64,000 nucleotides of DNA from the NCBI GenBank assembly GCA_964019335.1, contig OZ025703.1:310001-374000 (forward strand), in the 5' to 3' direction. Every line of letters starts with the position of its first letter. Position 1 is the first letter of the stretch. Below the pieces are notes generated by a model that was not told the origin of the DNA, ran no database searches, and was given only the letters and a program-made list of their open reading frames with translations. Below, in pieces: positions 52,601-64,000 of the stretch. Both the position numbers and the translations under genes were made by a program. The stretch comes from Diplonema japonicum (taxonomy: Eukaryota; Euglenozoa; Diplonemea; Diplonemida; Diplonemidae).

Positions 52601-55600
52601 ATGGTGAGGCGGGGGGTGTTCCTCGTTGCTTTTTCGTTGCAGTGGCAGACGTTGGATGCAACATGCTGGCGGCCGGGCGAGGTCGCTGGGAACAACGATG
52701 GAGTCTCGCAACTCATCACCGACGTGCTGCTCCCGTGCACTGCTCTTACAATGCAGGACAGCATGTGCAAATATAACTGCAGTACCTACCCTTCCCAAGC
52801 AAGTCCTGGCTACATCCGGTGTGGTGCACAAGGCAAATGGGAGCCCGGTCCCATCTACACCGGGTGCCCTTCATCATCTACAACTTCTCCAGCAGATCTA
52901 CCTGCTCAAGTACCCACAGCTTCCGTACCTCAGCCGCCACAAGACCTCATGGAGCCTGCTCCCGAGGACGACTTAGATTCACAGCCTCAGTCAAGTCCCA
53001 CAGACGATGATAACACCCAAGGCACCCCACCAACCGACAGTGCATCTCCGATTGATTCTGACGATGTCACCCCCTCACCCACGCCCCACAGCGGCGTGCC
53101 TGCAGCTGGTGAAATACCAGCAGACACACCTTTCGACGTGCAGGTGACGGAATCACCTAACATCCCTTTCGATGGTGCACCTGCTGATGGTACGCCTGCT
53201 TTCGATCCAACAACAAGCCCCACGACTGCCATCCCCACAGGTGAGGGGAGCGTACCCGAAGACAGCCCTGTTGACGACACAGCCGGGCCTGCAACTTACG
53301 AGCCGACGACGATACTCACATCACAGCCATCATCGGCAGAGCCTGCCGATGTGCCTGTTGATGCGACCTTGACGGACGCCCCGACGACACCCTTGCAGGG
53401 GCCCAGCGAAGCACCTGCAACTGTGCCCGTTGACGAGGCGACGCCTATGGACGGTCCTGTCGAGCAAGTTGTGACAGAAGCCCCGACCACCGCAGTGCCA
53501 ACTATTGCACCAACGCAGGAGCCTACCGAAGCACCTGCAACAAGTGTGCCTGATGACAGCCCTGCTGATGGTGTAACAGATGTGCCCACAACTGCGGAAC
53601 CAGTCATTCCCACTAACGAGCCGCGAACAGCTGAGCCAGCAATTGCACCTGCTGACGCACCTGCCGACAGTCCTGTTGATGAGGTCGTGACAAGCTCACC
53701 GACTTCTGCTCCTTCGGCAGCACCAACGCAGGAGCCAACAGCTGCTCCGACTACTGCACCCACACCTGCGGAGCCGGCAGTGGAGCCTGCTGACACACCT
53801 GCCGACGGCCCCATGGACGACATGACTTCGAGTCCACTGACAGCTGTCCCGACGGCATCACCAACCAACGCCCCAACTGCGGTGCCCACACAGGAACCTT
53901 CGACACCTGCGGATGAGCCTGCTGACAGCCCTCTTGATGGTGCGACAGATGCACCCACCGCAGAACCTGTAGCAACTGACCCGACGGCCATCCCCACTGG
54001 TGAACCAACACAAGAACCGGCACCAGAGCCTGCAGACGAGCCGGTTGACAGCCCCATTGATGATGTTACCTCAGCTCCTTCAGCAATACCGACGCAGGAG
54101 CCAGCAATAGTTACGACCAGTATTCCAACTGCAGCACCCACACAAGAGCCTGCAACACCCGCGGATGAGCCAGTAGACAGCCCTTTTGATAGAGCAACAG
54201 GCGCACCCACTACTTCAGAGCCGGTGACTAGTGAACCTATGCAGCCATCGACAAGTCAGCCGATGCCACCTGTGAATGAACCACCCGAGGACGTACCAGC
54301 AGACGTGCCTGTCGATACCGTGTTCACAGCCGAACCGACCGTTGCGCCCACACCGACGCCTGCAACTGTACCCGAAGGACTAGCACCGGTTGATGGGATC
54401 GACACACCTGCAGATAGCCCTAGCGATGGGAGCATGACAGGTGCTCCGCTCACTGTAATGCCAGCTACAGACGTTCCGTCGGTAGAGCCTGCAATACCTG
54501 CAAGTGAACCAGTGGACAGCCCTATTGATGGGGAACGTGTCACCTCGGAGCCGGTGACAAGTGAACCTTCGCAGCCAACAACAAGTCAACCGACCAGTGC
54601 TCCTGCAGTGGAACCCCAAGAGCCTGAATCGCCTGCCGATGAACCCGTAGACAGCCCTCTTGATGGTGCCACCAACGAACCGTCGACTGCCGCACCAGAA
54701 TCAGGCAGAACTCCATTCGAGCCTGTGCCTGAAGACAGCCCTGTTGACGAAACAGCCGCGCCCGCTGTTGGGAGCGCGACAAGTGAACCGACAGCGATAC
54801 CTACTTCAGAGCCTGCAACTGTGCCCGTTGACGAGGCGACGCCTATGGACGGTCCTGTCGAGCAAGTTGTGACAGAAGCCCCGACCACCGCAGTGCCAAC
54901 TATTGCACCAACGCAGGAGCCTACTGAAGCACCTGCAACAAGTGTGCCCGATGACAGCCCTGCTGATGGTGTAACAGATGTGCCCACAACTGCGGAACCA
55001 GTCGTTCCCACTAACGAGCCGCGAACAGCTGAACCTTCTCAAGAGCCAGAAAATGAGCCTGCTGACGCACCTGCCGACAGTCCTGTCGATGAGGTCGTGA
55101 CAAGTTCACCGACTTCTGCTCCTTCGGCAGCACCAACGCAGGAGCCAACAGCTGCTCCAACAATTGCACCCACACAGAAACCTTCACCACCCACGGAGCC
55201 GGCAGTGGAGCCTGCTGACACACCTGCCGACGGCCCCATGGACGACATGACTTCGAGTCCACTGACAGCTGTCCCGACGGCATCACCAACCAACGCCCCA
55301 ACTGCGGTGCCCACACAGGAACCTTCGACACCTGCAGAACCCTCTCAAGAGCCAGAAAATGAGCCTGCTGACACACCTGCCGACAGTCCTGTTGATGAGG
55401 TCGTGACAAGCTCACCGACTTCTGCTCCTTCAGCAGCACCAACGCAGGAGCCAACAGCCGCTCCGACTACTGCGCCCGAGCCGGCTGAACCTGCAAACAC
55501 GCCTGCCGACGGCCCCATGGATGACGTAACCTCAGCTCCTGTTGACAGTCCCGTTGATGGGGGTGCGACAGGTGCTCCTTTGACGAATGGGCCTACAAGT

Positions 55601-58600
55601 ATCCCTACTGCAGCACCTACAAGTGAGCCAGCAATTCCCGAAAGTGAGCCAATGGGTGCACCTGAAGACAGCCCTATTGATGCTACGAGTGTACCACATA
55701 CACAAGAACCTGCCGCCCCGATGATGTCAACGAGCGAGCCGGCCGTACCGGTGCAAGTTGATGTGCCTGCCGACAGCCCTATCGATGAAGGTGTGAATAA
55801 CAGTTCCCCCCCTTTTTTTTGAGGTCATCTTTTCGTCAAACGTGTTCGTGAGAGGGGTCACTTCTAGCCTGCGTTTCTTCCCCGAAAAAAAGAGGAAACG
55901 GGGGGGGGTGACAGTAATATGATGATAACCCAAACCCATCGGTGTGTACGAATTCTGATCTTCTGAATTGAAGACAACTCCTTTCGACGGGCGGACTGAC
56001 CATGCAAGAGCAAAAATGAAAGAAAATTGCAGATCAAATTACGTATATTAAGATTACTGTAAAACGAGAAACTCCCGGACGGGAAAATGTCCGGGAATTT
56101 TTTTTAAGGTCGTCAGAGGGCCTGGTCCGTACATACTGGCCTGGGCTGCAAACGGCAACCGCGCGAAAAAAACCCCACAGAACCACTGGGCATCTGGGTT
56201 CCCTTTCTGCATATTTGTCCATGTGTTTCTTGTCCGTATTATCCTTGGAAGAAGATACCGTGTGGGCAAAAAGCTCAAGATAAAATTGATTGATAAAAGG
56301 CGAAAAGAAAAAGAAGAAGAAGAAAAAAAAGGGGAGTAGGGTGGGGCTATTCCTGGCGGCAGCGTCATCCAGCCGTTGTCGTTGTTGGGTGAGACTGAGG
56401 AGCATCTCCATTGAGGAGTCCGAAGAAACGGAAAAGGTTTCGTCGGATAACGTAGAGGCGGCGGACACGGTGGTCGTGTCTGGAGATAGATGCATCATGT
56501 CAATGACTTCCACACATCCATCCTCAAGGTCCTGGGCAAGCTTGGCATGGAGGGAGTACATCTTCCTCCCAAATTTCCCGTCTTTCACCCATGTTTTTCG
56601 TCAGCAACAGCACGCAAACATGCAACACCGGCGTAAGCAGCAAGAGCCGAAAACTCCCAAATTGGGCTCCACCCGGGTTCGAGGTAATGGCCAAAGCAAT
56701 AAGCCCAACTGTTCTTAATCGACTGGCTGATGACAACATCCAGGCTGCTTCCCCAGCATGCGCTATGAATATATCTTTGTGGGAAACGTGCGAGGAGAAA
56801 AGGAATATCACAAGGGAGGGGGGGGAAAGGGAGGGGGAAAAAATTAGCCACACACAGGTGCGACTACTGCTCCTCTTACAAGTGAGCCCAGCGTTTCAAC
56901 TGCCGCACCTACGCAGGAGCCTGCTACCCCCGCAGACGAGCCGGTCGATAGTCCTCTAGATGGAGTAACAGATGCACCCGCTACCTCAGAGCCCGTGACA
57001 AGTGAGCCAGTTCCGTCTACCCTAGCACCCATGGCTGGGCCAGAGGACAGTCCTGTAGATGCTACAAGTGAGCCAACTATGCAACCCACTGCTGTTCCGA
57101 CCCGAGCACCGTCGCCAGAGAACGAAGTGCCTGTGGACGCCCCTTACGACAGTGAAACAGAGGCCCCGAGCACCACTGCTCCGACAAATGAGCCTACGAC
57201 AGCACCCACGCAGGAGCCGGACGTTCCTAGAGACAGCCCTGTTGACGATACAGCACTTCCCACCCAGGAGCCAACAACAGAACCCACCACAGCCCCTGCA
57301 CCCCCAACCGCTGATGTCCCAATGGATGCACCTGCAGATGGTCCTGTTGAGTCCACCTTAGCACCCATGACACCCCAGCCCACTGCAGAGCCTACTGCCG
57401 CACCTACCCAAGAGCCTGACGATGCTCCGGCTGATGTACCTGCCGATTCGGTCACTGTTGCTCCTCAGCCCACAAGCGCCCCAACTTCCTTTCCTACCGT
57501 GGCGCCAAGCACAGAGGCACCTGCAGACGTTCCTAATGACGAAACTGCACAGCCAACTGGTTCTCCAACAAGCGCACCTACACTTGCCCCCCCAACACAA
57601 GCGCCGGGTAGCCCTGACGACGCTACAGCGCCTGCTGATAGTCCTTTTGATACAACTGGAGAACCGACAGCTGTTCCCACTGCGAGACCAACAGCTCTGC
57701 CAACTTCCGAACCTACTGCAGAGCCGACAGCAGAACCAATGGGAGCTCCTTCAGACCAGTCACCCGGTGACGCCCCTGTAGATGAAACTGATATCCCGAC
57801 TGCGGAACCAACTTCTGTTCCCACGTCCGAGCCCACACCTGTACCGCCGTTGCCTACCCCTACACCTACGGTTACGATGACAGGAGAGGGAAGCACGACA
57901 GCAACAGAGACCCGGACAGGAGAAGGAGGCACGACAGTAACGGAGACAGAAGGAAGCACAACAGCAACAGAGACCCTGGCAGGAGAAGGAAGCACGACAG
58001 CAACAGAGACCCTGACAGCAGAAGGAAGCACGACAGTAACAGAGACCCTGACAGGAGAAGGAAGCACGACAGTAACAGAGACCCGGACAGGAGAAGGAAG
58101 CACGACAGCAACAGAGACCCTGACAGCAGAAGGAAGCACGACAGTAGCAGAGACCCTGACAGGAGAAGGAAGCACGACAGTAACAGAGACCCGGACAGGA
58201 GAAGGAAGCACGACGGCAACAGAGACCTTAACGATCGCCAAACCCACAACCGAGCCGACTTCTGAACCGACTGCCCAGCCTACTGCGGAGCCAACGGCCC
58301 AACCCACTGCAGAGCCGACAGCCGAACCAATGGGAGCTCCTTCAGACCAGTCACCCGGTGACGCCCCTGTAGATGAAACTGATATCCCGACTGCGGAACC
58401 AACTTCTGTTCCCACGTCCGAGCCCACACCTGTACCGCCGTTGCCTACCCCTACACCTACGGTTACGATGACAGGAGAGGGAAGCACGACAGCAACAGAG
58501 ACCCGGACAGGAGAAGGAGGCACGACAGTAACTGAAACCTTAACTATCGCGAAGTCCACAACAGAGCCGACTTCCGAACCAACGACTCAACCTACTGCAG

Positions 58601-60442
58601 AGCCGACTGCCCAGCCGACAGCCGAACCAATGGGAGCTCCTTCAGACCAGTCACCCGGTGACGCCCCTGTAGATGAAACTGATATCCCGACAGCGGAACC
58701 GACTTCTGTTCCCACGTCAATTCCCACTTCCGAGCCCACACCTGTACCGCCGTTGCCTACCCCTACACCTACGGTTACGATGACAGGAGAGGGAAGCGTG
58801 ACAACAACTGGGACCCTAACGATCGCCAAAGCAGAGCCGACTTCCGAACCGACAGCCCAGCCTACTGCGGAACCAACATCCGAGCCAACGGCTCAGCCCA
58901 CTGCAGAGCCGACAGCCGAACCAATGGGAGCTCCTTCAGACCAGTCACCCGGTGACGCCCCTGTAGATGAAACTGATATCCCAACTGCAGAACCGACTTC
59001 TGTTCCCACGTCAATTCCCACTCCTGAGCCTGTGTCGCCGTTGCTTACCCCGACACCTACACTCACACCTTCACCGAGCGTGACTAAGACTGATACAGGA
59101 GCTGCTACAGATACGAAAAGCATGACAATTACGGTGACTCTTGCACAGACTCCATCATTGACGATATCAGAGTCCGTTACAGAAATATTGACGGATACCG
59201 AGAGCACAATGTCAACAAAAACGAAGACACCGTCACCCACAGAGACGGAAACAAAGACGGATCAGCTCCCGACACCCACGAAGACAGAGGAGCTATCGTC
59301 AACACGGACGACGACGATGACCGCAACAGCGCCCCCGGTACCCACTGGGACAAAGCCCGCTACGGGGACGGAAACAGAGAGCGCAACGCTAACATCAACG
59401 CTTACAGCTACTCTTCTGGATACGATTGCAACACGGACACCCACGGTGACGGAAACCACGACGCACACGGAAACCATAGTGCTCTCTACACCGACAGAGA
59501 CAGAGACAGAGACAGAGACCATAGTGCTCTCTACACCAACAGGGACGGAGACCACAACAGGGACGGTGAGCTCAACGCTGACGGAGAGCATTCACGTCCC
59601 CCAGCCTGCTGTAACGACAACACCTACGATGGAGACAGCAACACTGACATTGACTGCAACACAGAGGACAGCAACACAGACAGGGACAGCAACACAATCA
59701 GGGACAGGGACACAAACAGGGACGGCAACACAGACGGGGACAGCAACACAGACGGGGACAGCAACACAGACAGGAACATGGACACTGACTGGGACAGCAA
59801 CACAAACAGGGACAAGGACACAGACTGAGACACAGACAGGGACAGCGACGCTGACTCCCACCGAGACGCGGCACCCATCACTGACAGGGACGGGGACGCT
59901 CCCCACAGCCACGTGGACTGTCACTGAGACAACAACAGCCACCGTGCCAACGCCAACGGCTACCGACACGAAGACAATTTCAGCAACTGCAACAGTGACA
60001 GAGACTTTGAAGATACAGCAGCCAACTAATGCACCGGCAACCCTCAGCCCAAACACAGCTGCTCCAACCGGGTACAGCGGGTACCCCTTCGAGCTGTGGG
60101 TAAATGGCATGACCATTGACCAGCTGCGGAGGCAGGACGTGCAGCGAGCAATTCTGGACGGTGTGGCTGCGTACCTCAAGGTATTTGACCACACATAAAC
60201 AACCTACCTACCTACCTACCTAGATAGCCGACGGGTACGTGCAGCCGGGTGAAGGAGGCTTCCAAGTGTTCGACGGGTCCAACTGGGTGGTGTGCATCAA
60301 TAAATCTTTTTTCCTTAAACCCCGATAGGACATCACGACCACCTCGGCTAGGCACGCCAACGTGCTGCAGAACGCGGTAACAAACACGCTGAAGGTAAGG
60401 GGGAGCGTGTGGTGGGCAACAGCCGCAGCACCAGTATGAATA

Positions 60443-60476
<34 letters not shown>

Positions 60477-62166
60477 AGGTAACAGATATCATCAAAACTG
60501 GGGTGACAACAGGCGAGCTGACCCAAGCCATCACTGTTGAGCTGAACAACATAGGCGTTGATGCGGCGATGAACATCGTCTTCGTTCCTGTGGGCGGGTA
60601 TGCGTCACCATATTCAAAAAAAAAAAAAAAAAAAAAAAAAAAAACAGAAGCTCTGGGAACCGATTTTACGACAACATATGGATGATGGTCGCTGCAGGGT
60701 GCATCTTTATCATAATAGTGCTGCTTGTGGTGTGGTGGGTGGTGAACTGCAGGAAGGGTAGAACAAGCCCGGAGAGATCGCACAGCGAGGTGAAGAACGA
60801 CGAGGCAGAAGCCGTTGTGTTCGGCAACGTACCGGAGATCCCCGACGAGGAGGTGAGGGCGGCACCACCGACCATCACACGGAAATACGAGTTCGACAGA
60901 ATTGGAGAGGCGGCGATACAAAACGATAGGGATATCAGCACCTCACCCTCACCTCTACCCCCTCCACCAAAACGGGAAATGCGGTCCCACCACGTGATCG
61001 AAGTCAGTGAAAGTGAAGACCACGACGATACTGATGATGATGACGATGGGTTCAATTCGAAACAATCTCCAGCAGGACGGCCAGCCCGCAAGACGAACAT
61101 TATAGCTAGCGCGTCTCCCAATTTTTCAAGAGGTGTTTCATCTGCCTCACCATTGACAACCATCCACCACCCGCTGCCCGCCTCTCACAGGCGGAGCAGA
61201 TATCCAACAGAACTACTGGAAAAGGAACGTATTGTGGAGTTAATGCGAGCGAGACGAGCTATGAAACGGCAGTGGCAGGCTCAGTTGGAAAGACCATCTA
61301 GAAAAGGAGAGTTTTCATCGGCGTCGGGGTACAAAGGGATTCAAAGTTTGATTGATGAAATGAAGCCGACAGCGGCGTATGAACAGTATAAAAAAGACCG
61401 GGAGGCGAAGAAACTGCAGCACAACGAATCGGGGGTCGACTCCGAACCCGAAAAACACGTAGATATCGATTTGAAAACAGCCGCGATGGTCAACTACCTG
61501 ACACAGAAAATGGGACGACAGCACTGGCAAGATGTGACCGGAGCCGACATCAAACTAGAACACATCAACGTGATCATGTCGGTGGTCCGAAACCTCCGAA
61601 CGGTACGAAACAGCAACACGCGCCTAACGCCGAAGGAGCTCTACATATCGTCCCCTGAAATCTACCATTTGTACAAAGTCAGCCATGATTCACCGTTTTA
61701 CGGCGATTTCAAAACACAGCGATCCAAGGTTCGAAAGGGCAGCTGTGATATTATCGAACACGTTTTTATGCTCGGCCCAGACAGTTTTGAGATTCAAGTC
61801 CCGTATACAAACACCACCACTGTCAAGGATCTGGTCAAAGCTGTGAAGGAACGGTACCCTGGGTCTGAGAATGTGAAGGTTGTAATTTGTTATAAGGACA
61901 CGAAATTGTCCGCCAAGAAGAATACGCTCGTTTCTTATGGGATCAAAGCATCCACTAGCCTGACCTTCTATTTCCCTAAAGGGCAGCCCAGCTTCCTTAG
62001 CCCGGTACAGAGGAATAAGAAGAATAGTGTGGCAGCAGCCGCCGCCGGTTCCGTTGTGGTGCACAGGCCTGTTGAAGCTCTCAAGGAAGACGACGATGAT
62101 ATAGTCTTTACTCCTTCCGCCGACTCTGCAGGATCGCCTGATGACCTGCCAGGAGTGATTGCATAA
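52601..62166 (+). CDS. Giant mucin-like type I membrane protein with CCP-like ectodomain and ubiquitin-like cytosolic domain
   Basis: Six exons (52601-55790, 56858-60180, 60224-60286, 60329-60394, 60479-60597, 60648-62166) join in perfect phase to about 2,759 residues. A signal peptide (VRRGVFLVAFSLQW) is followed by a CCP/sushi-like Cys domain (about 25-90; CTALTMQDSMCKYNC, GYIRCGAQGKWEPGP). Residues about 95-2110 are a Pro/Thr/Ser/Ala/Glu stalk with internal repeats (PTQEPTEAPATS, DSPVD, TGEGSTTATET, TQTGTATQTGT), probably heavily O-glycosylated. About 2120-2250 is a folded juxtamembrane domain (VNGMTIDQLRRQDVQRAILD, ELTQAITVELNNIGVD), SEA-like only by position. One TM helix follows (FIIIVLLVVWWVV) and a cytosolic tail of about 470 residues. 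The tail ends in a ubiquitin-like module (VPYTNTTTVKDLVKAVKERY, LVSYGIKASTSLTFYF). The TM lies in exon 6 and the signal peptide in exon 1, so only the joined model makes a complete receptor. Confidence 0.8.
53402..55500. repeat. Large internal duplication in the mucin stalk
   Basis: The stretch about 53400-53640 is nearly identical to about 54808-55035 (both encode ATPMDGPVEQ and PTIAPTQEPTEAP), and about 53660-53905 recurs at about 55065-55335 and in part at 55380-55510. The near-identity at nucleotide level indicates recent duplication or gene conversion. Confidence 0.85.
56034..56805 (-). pseudogene. Antisense gene remnant inside the intron
   Basis: On the minus strand two adjoining frames read as ordinary protein: first about 56800-56590 (SIKNSWAYCFGHYLEPGW, FSALAAYAGVACLRAVADEK), then about 56590-56340 (FGRKMYSLHAKLAQDLEDG, VEVIDMMHLSPDTTTVSA, MEMLLSLTQQRQRLDD). 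A single missing base in a G triplet at about 56588 separates them. The second frame stays open to 56034. No family is recognised. It is either a decayed inserted gene or a nested gene with one sequence error. Confidence 0.45.
56073..56104. terminator. Hairpin followed by T run
   Basis: TCCCGGAC (56073-56080) pairs with GTCCGGGA (56089-56096) around an 8-nt loop, and a T run follows on the + strand. In a eukaryote this is not a known terminator class; it may be the end of an inserted element. Confidence 0.35.
57880..58230. repeat. 36-nt coding minisatellite in the stalk
   Basis: About nine to ten copies of a 36-nt unit (starting ACAGGAGAAGGAAGCACGAC) encode TGEGSTTVTETL-type 12-residue repeats. 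One copy lacks four codons. Two further copies with their flanks (GAPSDQSPGDAPVDETDIPT) recur at about 58330-58540, and partial blocks at about 58630-58810 and 58925-59000, showing nested block duplication. Confidence 0.9.
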
Positions 62167-62382
62167 AAAAAAAAAAAAGATGGAATCTTTCTTTCTCCCT
62201 CCCCCCCCCCCCCCCCCGCATTTGCTTTTTTTAAAAAAAACAACCTTTTTCCCCATAGAATTTTTTGTTGTTGTTGTTGCTGCAGAAACGAGAAACGAGA
62301 GGAAAAAAAAAAAAAAAAAAAGAAGAAGAAAAAAAATACCCTATACTCCCTTTATTTCTGTGCCTATGGGGAGTTTTTTTTT

Positions 62383-62413
<31 letters not shown>

Positions 62414-63443
62414 GAAAAAAAAAAAAAAAAAAAAAAAACCATATCGCATGAATGAATATTAGATTTTAATTTATAAAAAAAAAAAAAAAAAAAAAAGGAA
62501 CGGGGAGGGGGTATCATCACTAGGGAGTGAGCCCCCTTTTCTCCCCCTATTAAAACTATTTTTTTTTTTTTTTTGCATATGAACAAGAAAAAAACAATAA
62601 TATTGATATTGAATTGTTAGTGCTAAAAAGAGTAGTGGTAGCATTGTTGAGATTTTCCTTCTACAGGTTCATCCCGGCTGTGCACAAACAACAATCACCC
62701 GACTCTTTTCTCTCTCTTTTTTTTTCTTCCTTTTTTTTTTCTTCTGCATGAAAACAATCAAACAAAACATTTTTTTTGTTTAGAAACCTCTCTTTTCCTA
62801 ACCGAAAATAGATTTTTTTTTCACCCCCCTTCCTCTTCGTGTTTCTAGCTGTTGGGGGGAAGAGAGAGCTGGTAAGTAGAAATAGAGCAAACAGACATTG
62901 GGAAAGATTCAACAAAGATGTGAAAGAAAAAAAAAAAGAGGGGGAGGAAGCAATAACCGGGGCATTTTTCTAAACAACTTTTTTTTTTTTTGTTTTTTTT
63001 TTTTTGCCTTCAGAAAGCTTTGAGCTTCTATAAACCCTAAACCATTTTTTTTTTTCCTCTCTTTCTTTTCCTTTTCTGGTGTTTTTTTTTTTTCTTACAC
63101 CTCCATCGCTATCTCCCTTACCATTGAGGCTTTGAGTAGAAGAAAACAAAAAGGGGGGGGGGGAAGAAAAAACCGAGAGAGGGGAAGCAGGGGGCGAACG
63201 AAAGAATTGAGGAGTATAAAATAAAAAAAAAAGAACAAAAATTGTCAATCCCTTCTTTTTTTTTTCCATTCGAGAATAACAAAAAAAAGAAAAAAAAACA
63301 CGTTCTACCACGTCACCACCGCTGAACCTTTCTATCTAAAGGATCGCACCTTTTTCCTTCTTTCGCCCTCCTCCCAATACAGTTCTCTATTCCTATGTTT
63401 CTGTCTTTGCTGTGAACTGCTCCAAAGATCAATTGACGGGAAA

Positions 63444-63480
<37 letters not shown>

Positions 63481-63872
63481 GGATTTTTTAGTCCCACCTC
63501 CCCCCCTGTTCTTCAACGGTGAATGCACGTTTAATTTGAAAAAAAAAAAAAAAAAAAAGGTGTTTTCCTTCCCTTGCTCGTGTTTTTATTTATTTATATT
63601 CTCAATAACAATGAAGAAGAAGAAGAAGAAGAAAAAAAGAAGTAAAATTCAATCACAAAAAAAAAAAGAAAAAAAAAAGAACAGTAGTACCACTGATGTA
63701 CCCCCCTTTGATTGCCAAATAGAAACAAAACAAAAAAAAAAAGAAGGGGTAAAGAACGAAAGAAGAAGAAAAAAAAAAGAAGAAGAAAACCTTCTGCTCA
63801 AAAAAAATTAAAAAAAATAAAAAAAAAAAAGTGTGTGCTATTGAACACCTATCCGACCTCCGTTGGTAGCAT

Positions 63873-63914
<42 letters not shown>

Positions 63915-64000
63915 ATCCCCCCTCGCCGCATCCAGGGGAAAAAAAAAAGGAGAAATAAAATATTCAGCCGAAGTACAGCTGAGGCGACACGTCGACGTCC
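62167..64000. other. Terminal intergenic region
   Basis: About 1.8 kb of homopolymers, GAA/AAG-rich stretches (about 63610-63790) and small complex islands (about 62640-62700, 63310-63450). The last 35 bases are GC-richer and open in one frame after TTCAG, so another gene may begin beyond the edge. No gene is supported inside. Confidence 0.5.

Larger units (their letters stand above)
55791..56857 (+). other. 1,067-nt intron of the giant receptor gene
   Basis: The donor GTGTGA follows codon position 1 at 55790 and the acceptor CACACAG ends at 56857; joining gives a Gly codon and continues the stalk repeat (APLTSEPSVS). It is about ten times longer than other introns here and carries minus-strand coding-like sequence. 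Confidence 0.75.

Noticed and set aside
53296-59591. Long minus-strand open frames (for example 53296-54210, 57465-58559) across the mucin stalk
   Set aside because: They are mirror images of the Ser/Thr/Pro/Ala-rich repeat codons on the + strand (Gly/Val/Ser repeats) and have no start context or independent features.
63850-63885. Second piggyBac end (CCGTTGGTAG then TTAA nearby)
   Set aside because: Only 10 bp match, the rest of the TIR differs and the spacing to TTAA is wrong.
1-64000. CRISPR array, operon-type ribosome binding sites, riboswitches
   Set aside because: There are no direct repeats with regular spacers and no bacterial-type signals; the DNA is eukaryotic nuclear.

Overview
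This window is nuclear DNA from a flagellated or ciliated protist. Evidence for this is GT-AG introns, a kinesin, a MORN protein, a polycystin-type channel, a Patched/MmpL-type RND protein, a mitochondrial ribosomal protein and standard use of all three stop codons. I cannot place the species. Every intact gene (about 23 complete genes plus one cut by the left edge) lies on the + strand. Such one-way gene order recalls polycistronic genomes of euglenozoans, dinoflagellates or perkinsids, but no spliced-leader site can be proven here. Spacers and introns are dominated by A/T (and G/C) homopolymers, up to 59 identical bases in a row, and most genes start directly after an A-rich run.  Layout: 1-13 kb holds an LRR/GRDP-like protein, a small one-TM protein, a membrane-anchored endonuclease/exonuclease/phosphatase-fold enzyme, a Gln-rich coiled coil, a MORN-coiled coil-degenerate kinesin fusion and a C11orf54-like zinc ester hydrolase. 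13-23 kb holds a polycystin-like channel, a membrane protein with a PB1-like and a degenerate nucleotide-cyclase domain, and an RND protein. 22.8-26.4 kb is a mobile-element zone with a small inverted-repeat element and a dead piggyBac element that still has both TTAA target copies. 26.4-36 kb holds archease, an unknown protein, a lysine-rich coiled coil, another coiled coil, two secretory-pathway membrane proteins, a sugar-phosphate/nucleotide-sugar-type transporter and a CHY/CTCHY/RING E3 ligase; a TIR element sits at 33.3 kb. 36.8-44.4 kb holds a six-exon kinesin, a small probable axonemal protein and a cyclic-nucleotide-gated K+ channel. 44.4-48.6 kb is poorly resolved, with scattered coding-like exons and a large inverted repeat. 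48.6-52.3 kb holds mitochondrial bL28, a metacaspase homologue without its catalytic Cys, and a DHHC palmitoyltransferase.  The most striking locus fills 52.6-62.2 kb. Open frames that look separate join through phase-matched introns into one protein of about 2,759 residues: signal peptide, CCP-like Cys domain, a very long Ser/Thr/Pro mucin-like stalk, a folded juxtamembrane domain, one TM helix and a cytoplasmic tail with a ubiquitin-like domain. Its first intron (1,067 nt) carries the only convincing minus-strand coding remnant in the window.  Several proteins fit a flagellar/membrane signalling theme (kinesin, MORN-kinesin pseudomotor, polycystin, CNG channel, pseudo-cyclase), but co-location in a one-way array does not prove joint function.
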